This document shows, piece by piece, positions 10,985 to 23,144 of a stretch of 64,000 bases of DNA. Under the pieces are notes generated by a model. The model saw only the letters and a list, made by a program, of their open reading frames with translations. It was not told the DNA's origin and ran no database searches. The stretch comes from Tubulanus polymorphus (taxonomy: Eukaryota; Nemertea; Palaeonemertea; Tubulaniformes; Tubulanidae): NCBI RefSeq assembly GCF_964204645.1, contig NC_134035.1, forward strand, positions 2,990,001 through 3,054,000, written 5' to 3'. Numbering within the stretch: position 1 is the first letter of the stretch; each line of letters begins with the position of its first letter. The position numbers and the translations under genes were made by a program.

Positions 10985-13900
10985 GTAAATTTGAAGTCAA
11001 GTTCTCCCAATATTTGTTCGTTTGTTTGTTTATCCTCCCGGTGAGTTCTAACACTGCCAACACATATTTATCCAGTTCATCTGATCCTGATCATCAAACT
11101 CAAAAAGTCAATAATTCCCGGCATCCTAATGATGAGAAACATCCTAAAAGATATAAATGAAACTTAATAGATTTGAGGCCACCAAACAGTTATACACAGT
11201 GTAAGAGTTAAGTCTAGTTACCGGTATATCAGAGAAATGGCAATCTAAGGTAGGCTACTCCCCAAAATGAGTGTCAGGGGTCAAATATTTTTTGTCTCCG
11301 ATTTTGATGAAATTCCGGTTAGACATGTATTCTGGGGTGCTGATTACAAATCTGAAAGAATTTTTCGGATCTGAGGCCCAGAAAATGAGAAATTCGAATT
11401 ATTGGGGGACCCCCCTATATTTTCAAAAGGCCTTGGACCCCAGAGTTTTTGAGATATTCAAAATCTGATTGCAGATTTGGAATCAGCACCCCTGAAAATA
11501 AAAAGGACTAAAATTTCAAGCAAATCGAAGAGATTCGGTTTTTTGGCCAAAAATGGCAAAAATCTAAGGTGTTAGTCCAGGAGTTTTTTTTCGGCGAAAA
11601 CTTTTTTTTCTCTGATTCCTTCGAAATTTGGTAGGAATATGTATTCTGAGGTGTAGATTCCGGATCCGCAATCAGATTTTGAATCGGAATTCATCTTCAT
11701 GGGCAAATAAGGGTTTTAATGCCCAAAAATGCACCCAAAAAATGGGGTACAAAGTCAAAATATTTTTTTGGCCCAATTTTAATAAAATTTAGTGCAGACA
11801 TGTTTTTTGGGGTGCTGATTACAAATATGAGGTTAGATTCAGGATCCGAGGCACCTAAAATGAGATATTCAGGATTTCGTGTTTTGACCCCCTTAATTTC
11901 ATCACAAATTTTGATGAAATTTGCCTGGGAAATTCGGCCCAAAAACGAATTTTATTCAATTATGTCAAATATTCAATTGATTTTTAAGGTAGAAATTGAT
12001 GCTCTTACTAAAACCCTGTATTATAATCCCTGCAACACAATTACAGGCTGCTTCAAATAACCACATTGACAATTCTTATGAAATGCAGAAAACAGTGTTT
12101 ACAGATAAACTGCTTTCTCATAATTGATTTGGAAACTTATAAGAAATTCTACTCACACACTCACTAGCCCTTGTCTAGCAGTAATGGTAGTCACCGAGTT
12201 CCACAAATCCACATACAACTCCTGGAGTCCACCACTGACTGTTTTTTTATCCACTTATAGTCCGGTTAGTTGACTAAATAGTCCAGTTAGTTCACATATA
12301 GTCCAGTTAGTTTACTAATAGCTAGTTTCACTAGTAGTCTGGAAGAAGTTGACTGAAGAAGTAAAACTGTGATAAATTTCAGTTGATGTCCACCACGTCC
12401 AGCATTCGTGATGAAGTTTACACCACAGCCCAACAGAGGAAAACCTGAAAAATAAAATTGAAATCACATTAACAGGGAGACTGACTGCGAGAAGTTGGGG
12501 GAGGATGGGGTGAGAGGTTGGGGACAATGGGATGATGAGGTTGGGTGAGGTTGAGGGAGGATGGGGTGAGAGGTTGAGGGAGGATGGGGTGAGAGGTTGA
12601 GGGAGGATGGGTGAAAAGGGGAGCAAAACAGTACAATTACTCTAACATAGTAGCCTTAAGGCTTCAGCAAAGGTTTTCAGCAGTTTTCAGTCCCCTGGTC
12701 ACACTGGTTTAACAGATTCTCGTTTTTCACAAGAGCCCAGCCTGTGGCCGGGAGAAAGCCATTGTAACTAACTGGTCGAGTCAGGGCCTGGCCGGCCTCA
12801 CTAGTGTGTCGTGACGTGTTTGCGAAGTCAATTGGAGTGAGGTCTCCCTGTGCGCCCCGGGCCCTGAGGACATAAAATATGATGAATTCTTATCATTTTA
12901 CCCAATTCAAAAGTCGTACATTTAAAATCATCGTGGCTTTAAAGTCTTTATCAATTGAGAGAATAGTTCACTGTAAATAAAGAATTAGCGATTGAATTGA
13001 GCCCGCTCCACAGTAAAAATAGTGCGATCTAATCTTGACCGTCTAGTGCTGCCCCTATGTATAACGATAGCGTGGAAAACGCGAACTAACATAATACTCG
13101 CTTGCCAGAGTCTTCGAACGGCCGTAGTGGACGAACTAATTACCGATTTGCGGGCCGGATTCCGAGGAAATTTCTCAAACTCTGAAAACTGCTCTGAAAT
13201 GTCTGGCCAAACAATTTTTCTATAAAAGAATAAGCCTTGAAAGAGTAAATTTGAATCGGGGTATTTCTAGTATGGTCTGGGAGAGAGCTACAGGTGTTTG
13301 TATGTTCCCTGTTTATTTCTGCGTAATTAGAATATATCGAAGAAAGAATATTGACATTTTGGACATATGGACATTTTGTCAATTTTATCATTCAAAAATG
13401 TAAACGAATAAGTTATTCTGTATATAAATACCACATTAATTGATAGGTAAGTGAATTTCAGCTAAAAAGAATTAAATATGTTACCTAAAAAATTAGGAAA
13501 TATCATACAAAATTCAGAACGTTTTCATAGTATCATATTCAATCAGAATTAGGCGCCACACTGGTCCGTATTGTACGTAATAAGGAAATTTAAATTCCGG
13601 CGGTAAATATGCGCTACTATTTTAGTTCACAGAAATTCCGCTACCGTAATTCATAGGGGCAGCACTGTACGGTAGATATCTAACTCGGCCTTGCTATCTT
13701 ACTGTGGAATGCGAGTAATAAAGATATTTTTCTTAGCCGAATTTCGTTCAATGTTTAATACGATTCCATTGTATATGAATAATTCTACTATCGTTTAAGG
13801 TTTTTTGAAGGGGATCATCCTTTTAAAACGAATTTCAAACCATTTTTGATAGAACTCTTTTGTCAGCGGAATGTATTAGCATCCGGTAAAGCGATAGGCT

Positions 13901-14050
13901 CACATGCCATAGGAAGAATTCTGAGCAAATAAAATTTTATTCTCTAAAATAGTGCATTCAACTACCACTAACACTGTAACCAGAAAAAATGCCCTGAAAC
14001 TATTAAAGGAACAACTTTCTATGAAAGAATTAGGCTTAAGAGTAAATTTG
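10985..14050. repeat. Macro-tandem repeat, unit 2
   Basis: Second copy, clearly similar to unit 1 along its length. It retains the block with GGGGTGCTGATTAC (11334-12050) and a shorter G-rich minisatellite. It has extra 'tagtccagttagttcac' repeats at about 12260-12330. Confidence 0.8.
12480..12615. repeat. G-rich minisatellite inside unit 2
   Basis: Same 22-23 bp unit as at 9030-9390, about 6 copies. Confidence 0.85.
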
Positions 14051-14149
14051 AATCAGGGATATTCCTAGTTTCGTCTGGGAGAGAACGACAGGTTCTAGAA
14101 GCCACGCAGTTTTTTTTCAGTTGCCCTGTTTTTAGTTCAAAAGCAAATC

Positions 14150-17010
14150 GGTAGTGTCACATATTTAGTCCTCGTAAAGTTCACTATAACTGAAGTCAAG
14201 TTCTCCCAATATGTGTTCGATTGTTTGTTTATCCTCTCGGTGAGTTCTAACGCTTGCCAACATCCAGTTCGATGTAGTCCTGATCAACAAACAAAAATGT
14301 CAATAAATACCGGTACTATAGTTCCTAATGATGACAAACATCCTAAAAACAGACATGACAGTCATTTTGGCCAAATTTTCATCTTCAGGAAATATGTGGT
14401 AATGTATTCTGATGGTGAAGAGTAAGAAGTGAATGGTGATAGCCCTCAGTCGGCTGAGAAATACTGTTACGCCAAACAGGAAAAAGGCTCGTGGCTCCAG
14501 TTAGTCGAGCGCGACGAGATATATTGTTTCAAATATATGCACCTCCAACGCCTTGCGCCTCCAACCTGAAAAATATGATGTAGTAATAGATGAAAACATT
14601 CGGTCATGGTCATGAATTTGCAAGTCTTACTTGCAAATTCATGAATTCAGTCGATTCTAAAAATTTGCTTACGAAACGACTGTAGGAGAGTCTACAGTTA
14701 TTGGGCAAGCGAAGCAGACACTTGCTCGAAATATGAAAAGTTCTCCCTTTAAAACTCCTTATATTCCGGTATGACCGGTCTGTAGGAACTGCCCGAATAA
14801 AATCAAAATCTTAAATGCAAAACTCTATGCAATTCAACAAACAAAATACAAGAAATGAACATAATATAATTTATTTTCACAAATTAAAATTGATGAATAC
14901 ATATTCTCATAATTGTTTTGGAAACTTATAAGAAATTCTACTCACACACTCACTAGCCCTTGTCTAGCAGTAATGGTAGTTCACCGAGTTCCACAAATCC
15001 ACATATAGAGTTCCACACTGTATTTTTATGAGTATCACTCCACTTATAGTCCGGTTAGTTGACTAAATAGTCCAGTTAGTTCACATATAGTCTGGTTAGT
15101 TCACTAGTAGTCCAGTTAGTTCACTAACAGTCCGGTTAGTTCACTAGTAGTCCAGTTAGTTCACTAGTAGTCCAGAAGAAGTTGACTGAAGAAGTAAAAC
15201 TGTGATAAATTTCAGTTGAAGTCCACCACATCCAGTATTTGTGATGAAGTTTACACGACAGCCTGAAGAAAACCTGAAATATAAAATTGAAATCACATTA
15301 ACAGCGAGACTGACTGAGAGGTTGGGGAGGATGGGGTGAGAGATTGAGGGACAATGGGGTGAGAGGTTGAGGGAGGATGGGATGAGAGGTTGGGATGAGA
15401 GGTTGGGGGAGGATGGGTGAAAAGGAAGCAAAACAGCACAATAACTCTGACATAGTAAAGGCTTAAGCAAAAGTTTTCAGCAGTTTTCAGTACGGCACTG
15501 GATTAACAGATTCTCGTTTTACACAAGAGCCCAGCCTGTGGCAGTGGGAGAAAGCTGGTATAACTAACTGGTCGAGTCAGCTGGTCTTAACCTGCAGACC
15601 AAGATGTGGTGACGGAGGAAGTTGAAGAACAGTTCATCAAAATTTGTGAAACTATCGCCTGCACCATGTGCATTGCAAGTGGCTAGGGTAGTGCGGCCCG
15701 TGTAGGCTAGAAAGTGGTTTTTGACACCGAGTGAGGTCCCTGTTGTTAGTCTAGTCGTTCCCCAAACAACCCGAACTCGTAGTAACAACGACTGACTGAT
15801 TTAGACTAAATTTGGGTAGGTCCCGGCCTCACTGGACTGGACTGCCGTGGTGAAGTGTCTGCGAAGTCACTGGAGACGGAGTGAGCACCCATTAAAAGTG
15901 TGTGTACCTGAGGACATGAAAATGAAATATCATGAATGAATTCTTATCTTTTTTACTAATATCAAAATTCGTACATTTAAAATCATCGTGGCTTTAAAGT
16001 CTTATCAATTGAGGGAATAGTTCACTGTAAATAAAGAATTAGCGATTGAATTGAGCTCGCTCCACAGTAAAAATAGCGCGATCAATTCAATCTCGACCGT
16101 CTAGTGCTGCCCCTATGTATAACGATAGCGTGGAAAACGTGAACTAACATAATATACTCGCTTGCCAGAGTCTTCGAACGGCCGTAGTGGACGAACTAAT
16201 TACCGATTTGCTGGCCGGATTCCGAGAAAAATTCTCAAACTCTGAAAAATGCTCTGAAACATTTGAAGCAAACAATTTTTCTATAAAAGAATAAGACTTG
16301 AAAGAGAAATTTGAATCGGGGTATTTCTAGTATGGTCTGGCAGAGAGCGACAGGTGTTTGTATGTTCCCTGATTATTTGCGCGCATTTAGAATATATCGA
16401 AGAAAAAATATGGACATTTTGTCGATTCAGATGATAAATTATCATTCAAAAATGTAAATGAATAAGTTATTCTGTATATAAATGTTATATTAATTGATAA
16501 GTAAGTGAATTTTAGCTGAAAGGAATTAAATATGTTACCTAAGAAATAAGGCAATATCATACAAAATTCAGAACGTATCCATAGTATCATAGTCAATCAG
16601 AATTAGGCGTCACACTGGTCCGTATTGTACGTAATAAGGAAATTTAAATTCCGGCGGTAAATATGCGCCACTCTTTTAGTTCACAGAAATTCCGCTGTCG
16701 TAATTCATAGGGGCAGCACTGTCCGGTAGATGTCTAACACAGCCTCGCTACCATACTGTGGCATGCGAGTAATAAAGATATTTTTCTTAGCCGAATTTCG
16801 TTCAATGTTTAATACGATTCCATTGTATATGAATAATTCTACTATTGTTTAAGGTTTTTCGAAGGGGATCATCTTTTTAAAATGAATTTCAAACCATTTT
16901 TGATAGAACTCTTTTGTCAGCGGAATGTATTAGTATCCGGTAAAGCGATAGGCTCACATGCCAAAGGAAGAATTTCAAGCAAATTAAATTTTATTCTCTA
17001 AAATAGATTC
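14150..17010. repeat. Macro-tandem repeat, unit 3
   Basis: Third copy. The 7863-8640-type block is missing; unrelated DNA occupies about 14345-14885, and homology resumes at 'tctcataattgttttgg'. It has an expanded 18-bp 'tagtccagttagttcac' repeat at about 15045-15170 and a short G-rich minisatellite at 15300-15425. It ends near 17008 with the same 'tttattctctaaaatag' sequence as the other units. Confidence 0.8.
15300..15425. repeat. G-rich minisatellite inside unit 3
   Basis: Same unit as at 9030-9390, about 5 copies. Confidence 0.85.
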
Positions 17011-18409
17011 AGTTGAACAGAGCAGTCGTGCAAACGTGACGATTAATCTCGAATGCTCTTCGGTCTAAATGGCCTAAGAGTTAAGAGTCGTACGTAGTAG
17101 AGACAGAGTAACCAAAATGCTGCAAATTTATGTAACAAAATGTAATAAAACAAATAATTCCCCAATTTTATTAACATTTTAATTAAGGATTATATTCTAG
17201 ACTCCAATTTTCGTTTTGTTACTTAGTAGGTTTCGTTATTCAACTTATTCCTGTTTAAAAGGAACACGTGTTTTATGTATACCGGCAGTTGTTGCGTTTA
17301 CATGTTGAGATCACGTGATAGCATTTCACATGTAGTAACAAAATGGCGGACCTGGTGTGAAAAAGAAATTCGCGTCTGCGTTTAGTGTCATGTTATTCAT
17401 ATAAAGTCCACTTACCGAGATTAGTGCATCGCAGCGCCTTCAGTGGAGACCTTCCAAGCGAGGCTCCGATGTTGCTTGCCTTGTACATTAATCCTCTCTC
17501 ATCCGCCGACCACACACTGGTCAGACTGGTCGGGACTATCTTGTTCCTGGCTGATGGTCGTGTCCGCCGGGTCAGAATCCTAGTTCCTCAGTAAGGGCCA
17601 AATTCAGTTCTCGTATCTAGTCGACTAGTGGTCGGAACTAATAACCGAATGCGCTTTATTTCCGAACTATTTCCAGACTATGGTTCCGACTAACTGACAT
17701 TATTCGGTTTCACTTAGTTCGACTATAGTCGCGACTAACTCCGATAACCAAAGTTCGCCCAGCGTACGCGGGTCACCAGTCAATTTCAGTCTCCTCGTGA
17801 TGGAATGAAAATGTTTCGGAATTTTCTGCAAATTTTTCATCCCGAAACAACTGATTCCAGACAGCCGTGTAGGCTAGCTGTGTTTGTTTCAATACTCTCA
17901 ATTTCGGCACAATTTTTCCTATTACTCGTCGTAATAGTTACCGATATGAAATTGATTTATTTTCCTCTAGAAAAATGAAGCTTTCGCAGAAAATTCCAAA
18001 ACAGGTTCATTCCACAAGTTCGAATTCTGAGTATTGTCCCACTGAAGTTCTCTTCGTCGAAGAAGGCTGAAAATCGAATCTTAGTCTTAGAAGTTTTCCT
18101 CAATGTCCAAGAGAAATGGGCCTGCTGCTTTCAGGGGTTCGAATCCAGCCCGAGTTGTCCTGTGTCCACTGACGAAGGCTGCGACAGTGGGTCCGAATCA
18201 GGAATTAAAACACGATGTTCCCTTATTCCGTAGAGGAGCCTGGGGTATAAACCGGGTTTAGAATAATTATTATAACGAGACAAGTATAAGTATACAATAT
18301 AGGTTTATTTGACGCACAAGCTTTCGCTACTAATCAGTATTTATAGGCAGACTGACACTAATTAGAAAGAACCGAGTTAGAAGAGTAATTACTACAAATA
18401 CATAATGCA
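17011..18409. other. Non-coding stretch
   Basis: Contains AACAAAATGGCGGACCTGG at about 17338, resembling the YY1-type AAAATGGCGG element found near some animal transcription starts, but no convincing gene follows. The short frame at 17385-17594 has no recognised domain. A B-box-like GGTTCGAATCC at about 18137-18147 hints at another tRNA-derived repeat. Confidence 0.45.
18315..18360 (-). ncRNA. Degenerate hammerhead-like remnant (AGTAGCGAAAGCTTGT)
   Basis: The minus strand has AGTAGCGAAAGCTTGT, in which GAAAGCT resembles the GAAA plus palindromic helix III of minimal hammerheads. The same string occurs on the minus strand at about 32580-32605. The CUGANGA box cannot be found cleanly in either, so these are at best decayed or divergent variants. 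Confidence 0.25.
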
Positions 18410-18535
18410 ACACATATTACAATACATAGTACAAAACATGGTACAATACATATCATATTACAATATATGGTACAATACATAATATAATACATGGTACAAT
18501 ACATAATACAATACATATATTACAATACATAACTG
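18410..18535. repeat. 'acaatacat' short tandem repeat
   Basis: Roughly 10-bp repeats of TACAATACAT with variants carrying GG or TA insertions. Confidence 0.8.
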
Positions 18536-18629
18536 AGTGAGTTGATATATGATTAATTACAGAACACCAAAATAAGTGATGTATCTGGGATGCGCAAAAA
18601 GACAAAATTGCGCGAAATTACTTAAAAAT

Positions 18630-18830
18630 AAAATGGCGCGAGATGAAAAATAAAATGGCGCGAGATGAGACTTCAAAATAAAATGGCGCGAGATGACTTC
18701 AAAATAAACTGGCGCGAGATGAGACTTCGAAATAAAATGGCGCGAGATGAGACTTTAAAATAAAATGGTGCGAGATGAGACTTCGAAAAAATGGCGCGAG
18801 ATTACTTCAAAATAAAATGGCGCGTGAAAA
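18630..18830. repeat. 28-bp minisatellite with AAAATGGCGCGAGATGAGAC
   Basis: About 8 copies of a unit containing AAAATGGCGCGAGATGA plus GACTTCAAAAT. Every unit includes an AAAATGGCG core like the YY1-type motif, so the array would be a cluster of such sites if the protein binds it. Confidence 0.85.
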
Positions 18831-18835
18831 ATTTA

Positions 18836-20672
18836 ATTCTATCATTTTAATGTGTAATATTGTATTAGTGTATATTTGTCTATTGTTTTATATTTGTATC
18901 GCACTGTTTTCTGTACGTATTTTTGGGGGGGTTAATAGTCCAACCCCCTAGCTCTTCATGTCTTAACGTTTATGTAGTTTCTATTATGTAGAAAAAAGTT
19001 GTCAAGTCCAAATCGTCAATTCCTCATCCTACCATAGTCACGCTTAACTCACAAAATCGTGGAAGCTTCGTTTTAAGGGGAGGGGTGACGGTGGGGGGCG
19101 TTGGAAATATATTCAAAATACCTAAGAATTAACGGTTGAAATTATGTTTTAATCGGGGGGTCAAATAACTAGTTAGAACTAACATCAATTCTATCAATTC
19201 TATTTATCTACAAGAACTATTAGACATGTCATACAAGTCGCACCTGAATTTTTTCAAGCCACTCTGTCATCATCATTCAATTTCGGGTTCGATCTTCTGT
19301 GGCCCGGGGGGTCTTTTTCTTCTCACTGAAATCATGGACGTATCAACTGAAGTTGATAAGTCCACGCTGAAATACGTCCTACCTTATTCAATTCGAACCG
19401 CTCTTTCATCAGTAGGCGAGTCTGTTAGTATCTTCCATGAAGCTGTAACACTGGGTACCGGTACCTGTTAATTAAACCTAACCTAACCCTAACCTAAAGT
19501 GCAACTATTTTTTCCTAAAACTAAACCTATAAAACATAATTTCGACCGCTAATGTTAAATAAATGTTCCACCTACCTTACAGCAACCGTGTAACGTGGAT
19601 GAAGCAGCAATTTGAAAATGTAATCCTTTTATTTAAGAGTCAATCTTAAAGTCATCTTTAAATTCCGTGTCCTGCTGCCAAAATCCAGTTTTATTAATAA
19701 TAAATAGTTTATCAGCTCAGCTGCGTTTGTTATAATCTAATGAAAATTCTCTTTTTCTAAAATGTGTCTTATCGAGCAATAACCAGCGACAGAGACTTCT
19801 TCGCCGTGTAGAATTTCCAAGTGTAATGACAATGTGTAGGAGCGCCCACCAGTTTTTAACTGACCCCTTAAAATTCGTAGCCGGTGATTGGTTGCATCAC
19901 CAATAACAAAAGCTTCGGGGAATGATTTCAAAAGGTATTGCAGGTAGGTCACTGGCCATTCTTACATTGCGGTCAATGGCATCTTTTCTTTTGAAGTTTG
20001 AAATTGCTTGGAAGTTTGAAAACGCTGAGGTTATAGGCGCTGATCGGCTATTATCCGGCCGGTTGCGTTGGTCTAGGCGTCGACATGAAGCCAGCCTTAG
20101 ACGTCGCTTCGCGGAAGGAAGTTTAGAAAGTGTAAGGAAAAAAATGCATTGAGTGTCAGAATATAATACTTTCACCCTGATGCAAGCCTCATGGCTAGAC
20201 AGTACAGCACAGAAGTAACTAAACATTGTATCATTGTATTGTTCAGTCACATGAACAAATAAATAGGTGTTATACCATCAGCGAACCATCACTTAACCAT
20301 CAGGTGAACCCCTGCCATAACCGCAAACCATGATTCATGATGATTTGAAAATAATTCTAAATGGTAGGCATGGAAACTTGTTAAAATTGATCTAGTTCAT
20401 AAAATGCAGTCTATTTTCTCTGATTCAAATCAGTTCAAGAAGACTTTTTTGGCAATGCTTCAATTAACAGCGTAAAATGGATGCAAAAACGATGGTTTAT
20501 TCAGACCGCGCGGTATCACTGGTCGTATTTAAACCGGTCGTATTTAATTTAAATTTGATGCGGTATGTGTTTAAAACAATGAGCGACATATGGTATATGG
20601 AGTATATTACTTCATGTGCCTTGCCAAACACTAATTACTTACTCACCAAATCACTCAATTAACCTGTTCTTA
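18836..20672. other. Non-coding stretch, nothing recognised
   Basis: Overlapping frames on both strands at 19737-20250 show no recognised domain; the GC-richer stretch at 20030-20130 suggests an old repeat. A short telomere-like string, CCTAACCTAACCCTAACCTA, lies at 19478-19497. Confidence 0.5.
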
Positions 20673-20742
<70 letters not shown>

Positions 20743-20760
20743 TATAATTATATATATATA
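20673..20760. repeat. (TA)n microsatellite
   Basis: About 60 bp of TA repeats followed by ATTATATAATTATA variants. It abuts the region with the hammerhead-like motif at 20787-20828. Confidence 0.95.
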
Positions 20761-20786
20761 ATTAATCCGTTTTTAGTCAATATCTC

Positions 20787-20828
20787 ACACCTGACGATGA
20801 TCTCTAGGGTGAGATCGAAACGTCGTGT
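20787..20828 (+). ncRNA. Minimal hammerhead ribozyme motif (Penelope type)
   Basis: The order ACAC, CTGACGA (20791-20797), hairpin GATCTC / GAGATC (20799-20804, 20811-20816), GAAA (20817-20820), CGTC, GTGT is that of a hammerhead core. CTGACGA fits CUGANGA. ACAC and GTGT form helix I. GAAACGTC gives A-C-G-U as a self-complementary helix III with a GUC cleavage triplet, so scission is predicted after C20824. Minimal hammerheads of this type in Penelope-like elements are known to cleave as dimers. Activity here is an inference. Confidence 0.6.
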
Positions 20829-20915
20829 TCTTATGTTTTAGATTGTTTCATAAATAAATTCTCGATTTTAGAATTCTTTTAATTTGTAAATAAAGTTGGT
20901 TTTTTATCTTATTAA

Positions 20916-21090
20916 CCCTTTCAGTGCTGACTGATCAATACCCTATAGTGCTGGAGATAATTTGAAAATTTTGAAAAATTCCACCCAAGTGTGTTGAATA
21001 ACGGGAATAGCACTACCGTGCGTCTACACCACGGCGCGGTGTATCGTTAGTTACTGATATTTCACTATGTGTCTGAAAATGGTTGACGCC
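20916..21090. mobile_element. piggyBac-type MITE fragment
   Basis: Begins TTAA then CCCTTTCAGTGC, as piggyBac termini do (TTAA target site). The interior (AATTCCACCCAAGTGTGTTG, then a hairpin CACGGCGCGGTG, then TTACTGATATTTCACTATG) matches 60612-60883 and 62119-62395. The far end is not clear, so this copy looks truncated. Confidence 0.5.
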
Positions 21091-21434
21091 GCACGAAAAT
21101 AAATAGGCTTTTGTTAAACAGAATTCTGTAAGGGGAACAATGATCTCGTTTTTCGATTTCAATTATTTCTAGGATGTACCGTCAATAAGACCCGGGGCTT
21201 GATGAGGCAGTGGCTGCGTTACTGTGGCAAGCGAGGATCAGCTAGTGGTTACTCCTCAATAACCGTGCTTCAATTTCGTCGACACTTCCCGATTGAACTG
21301 TAGCCGACTCATCGCTTTATCAATACGCGAAAGTTCACGATTGGTAGAACACTTTATCCGTGTTGACGCGATGAGGAGAGAATCCCACAATGATAATAAA
21401 AAGTCCGAAAATGAAACTTCGAGATAGTAGTTTA

Positions 21435-21478
21435 TTTCAACGTTTCGACTATATCCTAATAGTCATCTTCAGGAATAA
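21435..21478 (-). ncRNA. Minimal hammerhead ribozyme motif, minus strand
   Basis: On the minus strand: TTC, CTGAAGA (complement of 21466-21472), hairpin GACTAT / ATAGTC, GAAA (complement of 21443-21446), CGTT, GAA. The core boxes are intact, helix I is TTC/GAA, helix III is palindromic ACGU, and the cleavage triplet is GUU. Same class as 20787-20828. Confidence 0.5.
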
Positions 21479-21869
21479 TCAGGAATTATGTGTGAATTAT
21501 GTGAAAAATGATGTGATCAGTGGAAAGAGAGAGGAGAGAGTATAAATGCAAAAAGTTGTACTTACATCGCGTCAAAAAATTAAGTAGATACCGCGGATCC
21601 GCGGCGATATTCCGTAACCGAGCTGAAATAATGAAACAATTGATTACATATAAACAAAGAGATAAATCGTCGCGATCTGGGAAACAATATTCTAAAGGGT
21701 TAGAAAATAAAGCAAAAAAATGGACGATGGCTCGCTGAAAATGAAAGTATTATTAAAGAAAAGATATTATAAGTGATTCATAAAAACTGTTCGTGTGAGA
21801 GAAATTGACATTCGAAATCAAAACCGAGAGAAATATAAAAAAAACAGTTAATGTTGAGATGATGCTTAC

Positions 21870-22105
21870 CTCCCGTAACTCCCCCTCCCACAGCCGCCCG
21901 TCCACGCGACGGGACCACCTCTGCGCAGCAGGGTGCGGCTGCCAAAGGGTCCGCTGCCTAGGGCGCCTATCCGGGGAGGCAGCAGCTGGAACGGGGTCTG
22001 CCAGCTGGTCATCCAAGACAGGACCAAGGTTCAAGTGAAAGAGGTCTATGGCCTCTTTCACGTCCTTCGGACCATCCTCCACAGTCTCGATTAATATTGG
22101 TTCCA
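21870..22105 (-). CDS. Exon of an unrecognised gene
   Basis: A 236-bp segment bounded on the minus strand by a T-rich acceptor (ttttatattttacag) and a strong donor (GGGAG|gtaagc). One frame is open throughout (phase 1 in, phase 0 out): it begins VEPILIETVEDGPKDVKEAI and ends RRVDGRLWEGELRE. It is far more GC-rich than its surroundings. The first half is acidic and amphipathic; the second is rich in P, R and W. I do not recognise the family and found no partner exon with matching phase. It could be a gene exon or part of a retroelement. Confidence 0.4.
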
Positions 22106-22544
22106 CTGTAAAATATAAAATAGAAAGAAATACATTAACAATCAGGAGAAACAATTAATATATCAAGGGCGGATTCAGTCCCCCGCCTTTAATATCTTGA
22201 GGTGCCCTCGAGATATTTTAGGAATTTCTTTTTCCATTTTATAAAGAAATATCAAGTATTCCCTCATGATGGCTATCGAATAGCCTCGGGCAACAAAATT
22301 TCAAAATTTTCTGGGGAGAAACACTTAAGACCCCTTTCATCCCTTCACGAGTGCTCATGTGCCCTTCAGATCGATATCTCAGCATTTTTTTAAACCGATT
22401 TTTTCTAAAACAATATTTTGCGTGTCAAACGTTTTTTCGACGTGTTCGCCTCGTCGATATTTTCTAATTTTCAACAATTTGAGTAAAAATTACTCTTTGC
22501 GAAAATTGCGGTCAATTTTCCAAGTGCAGATACTATAAGGTACA

Positions 22545-22800
22545 GGTGCAGATCCTTTTAGGTACAGGTGCAGATGCTCTCAGGTACAGGTGCAGATCCT
22601 TTTAGGGGCAGGTGCTGTTAGGTGCTTGGTACATATGTATTCAGGTACTAAGTATGCATATGACCAGTTGTACACATGGCTGGATGTACTCATGACTAGG
22701 TGTGCACATGGCTGGGTGTGCACATGGCTGGGTGTGCACATGGCTGGATGTACACATGACTAGGTGTACACATGACTAGGTATATACATGGCTAGGTATT
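22545..22800. repeat. Short tandem repeats 'ggtgcagat...' and 'catggctgggtgtgca'
   Basis: Two adjoining degenerate arrays: one of about 22-bp units with AGGTGCAGATCCTTTTAGG, and one of 16-17 bp units with CACATGGCTGGGTGT. Confidence 0.75.
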
Positions 22801-23144
22801 CTTGTGACTAGTCAGACTCTGTATTCTGTTTTACTAGTTGCTATCATTGTTTCTATGGTTGGGCTACCTCTCGGAGTTACTAGTCATATCTCGATATGAA
22901 TCGTACGGTGCTGGGTTGATGGCCGCAGATCCGGGCCTTCCGGAGATAAACTCGCACAAAACATACATCCCATTCTTCCACAGCTGACAGTCGAATTACC
23001 AAAAAATTGTATCAAAAGATTGAATCGTGAGAGCATCTCAAAAACGACATTTCAATAAATTGTCGTTAAGCCCTTGGGTTGTTTATCCTATACCTGAAAT
23101 TTAAGGAGTTAGCAAATAAATGGGTCGCTGAGCTATAATTAATT

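Noticed and set aside
17385-17594. Gene starting after the AAAATGGCGG element
   Set aside because: The 69-codon frame has no recognised domain and no downstream exon could be linked.
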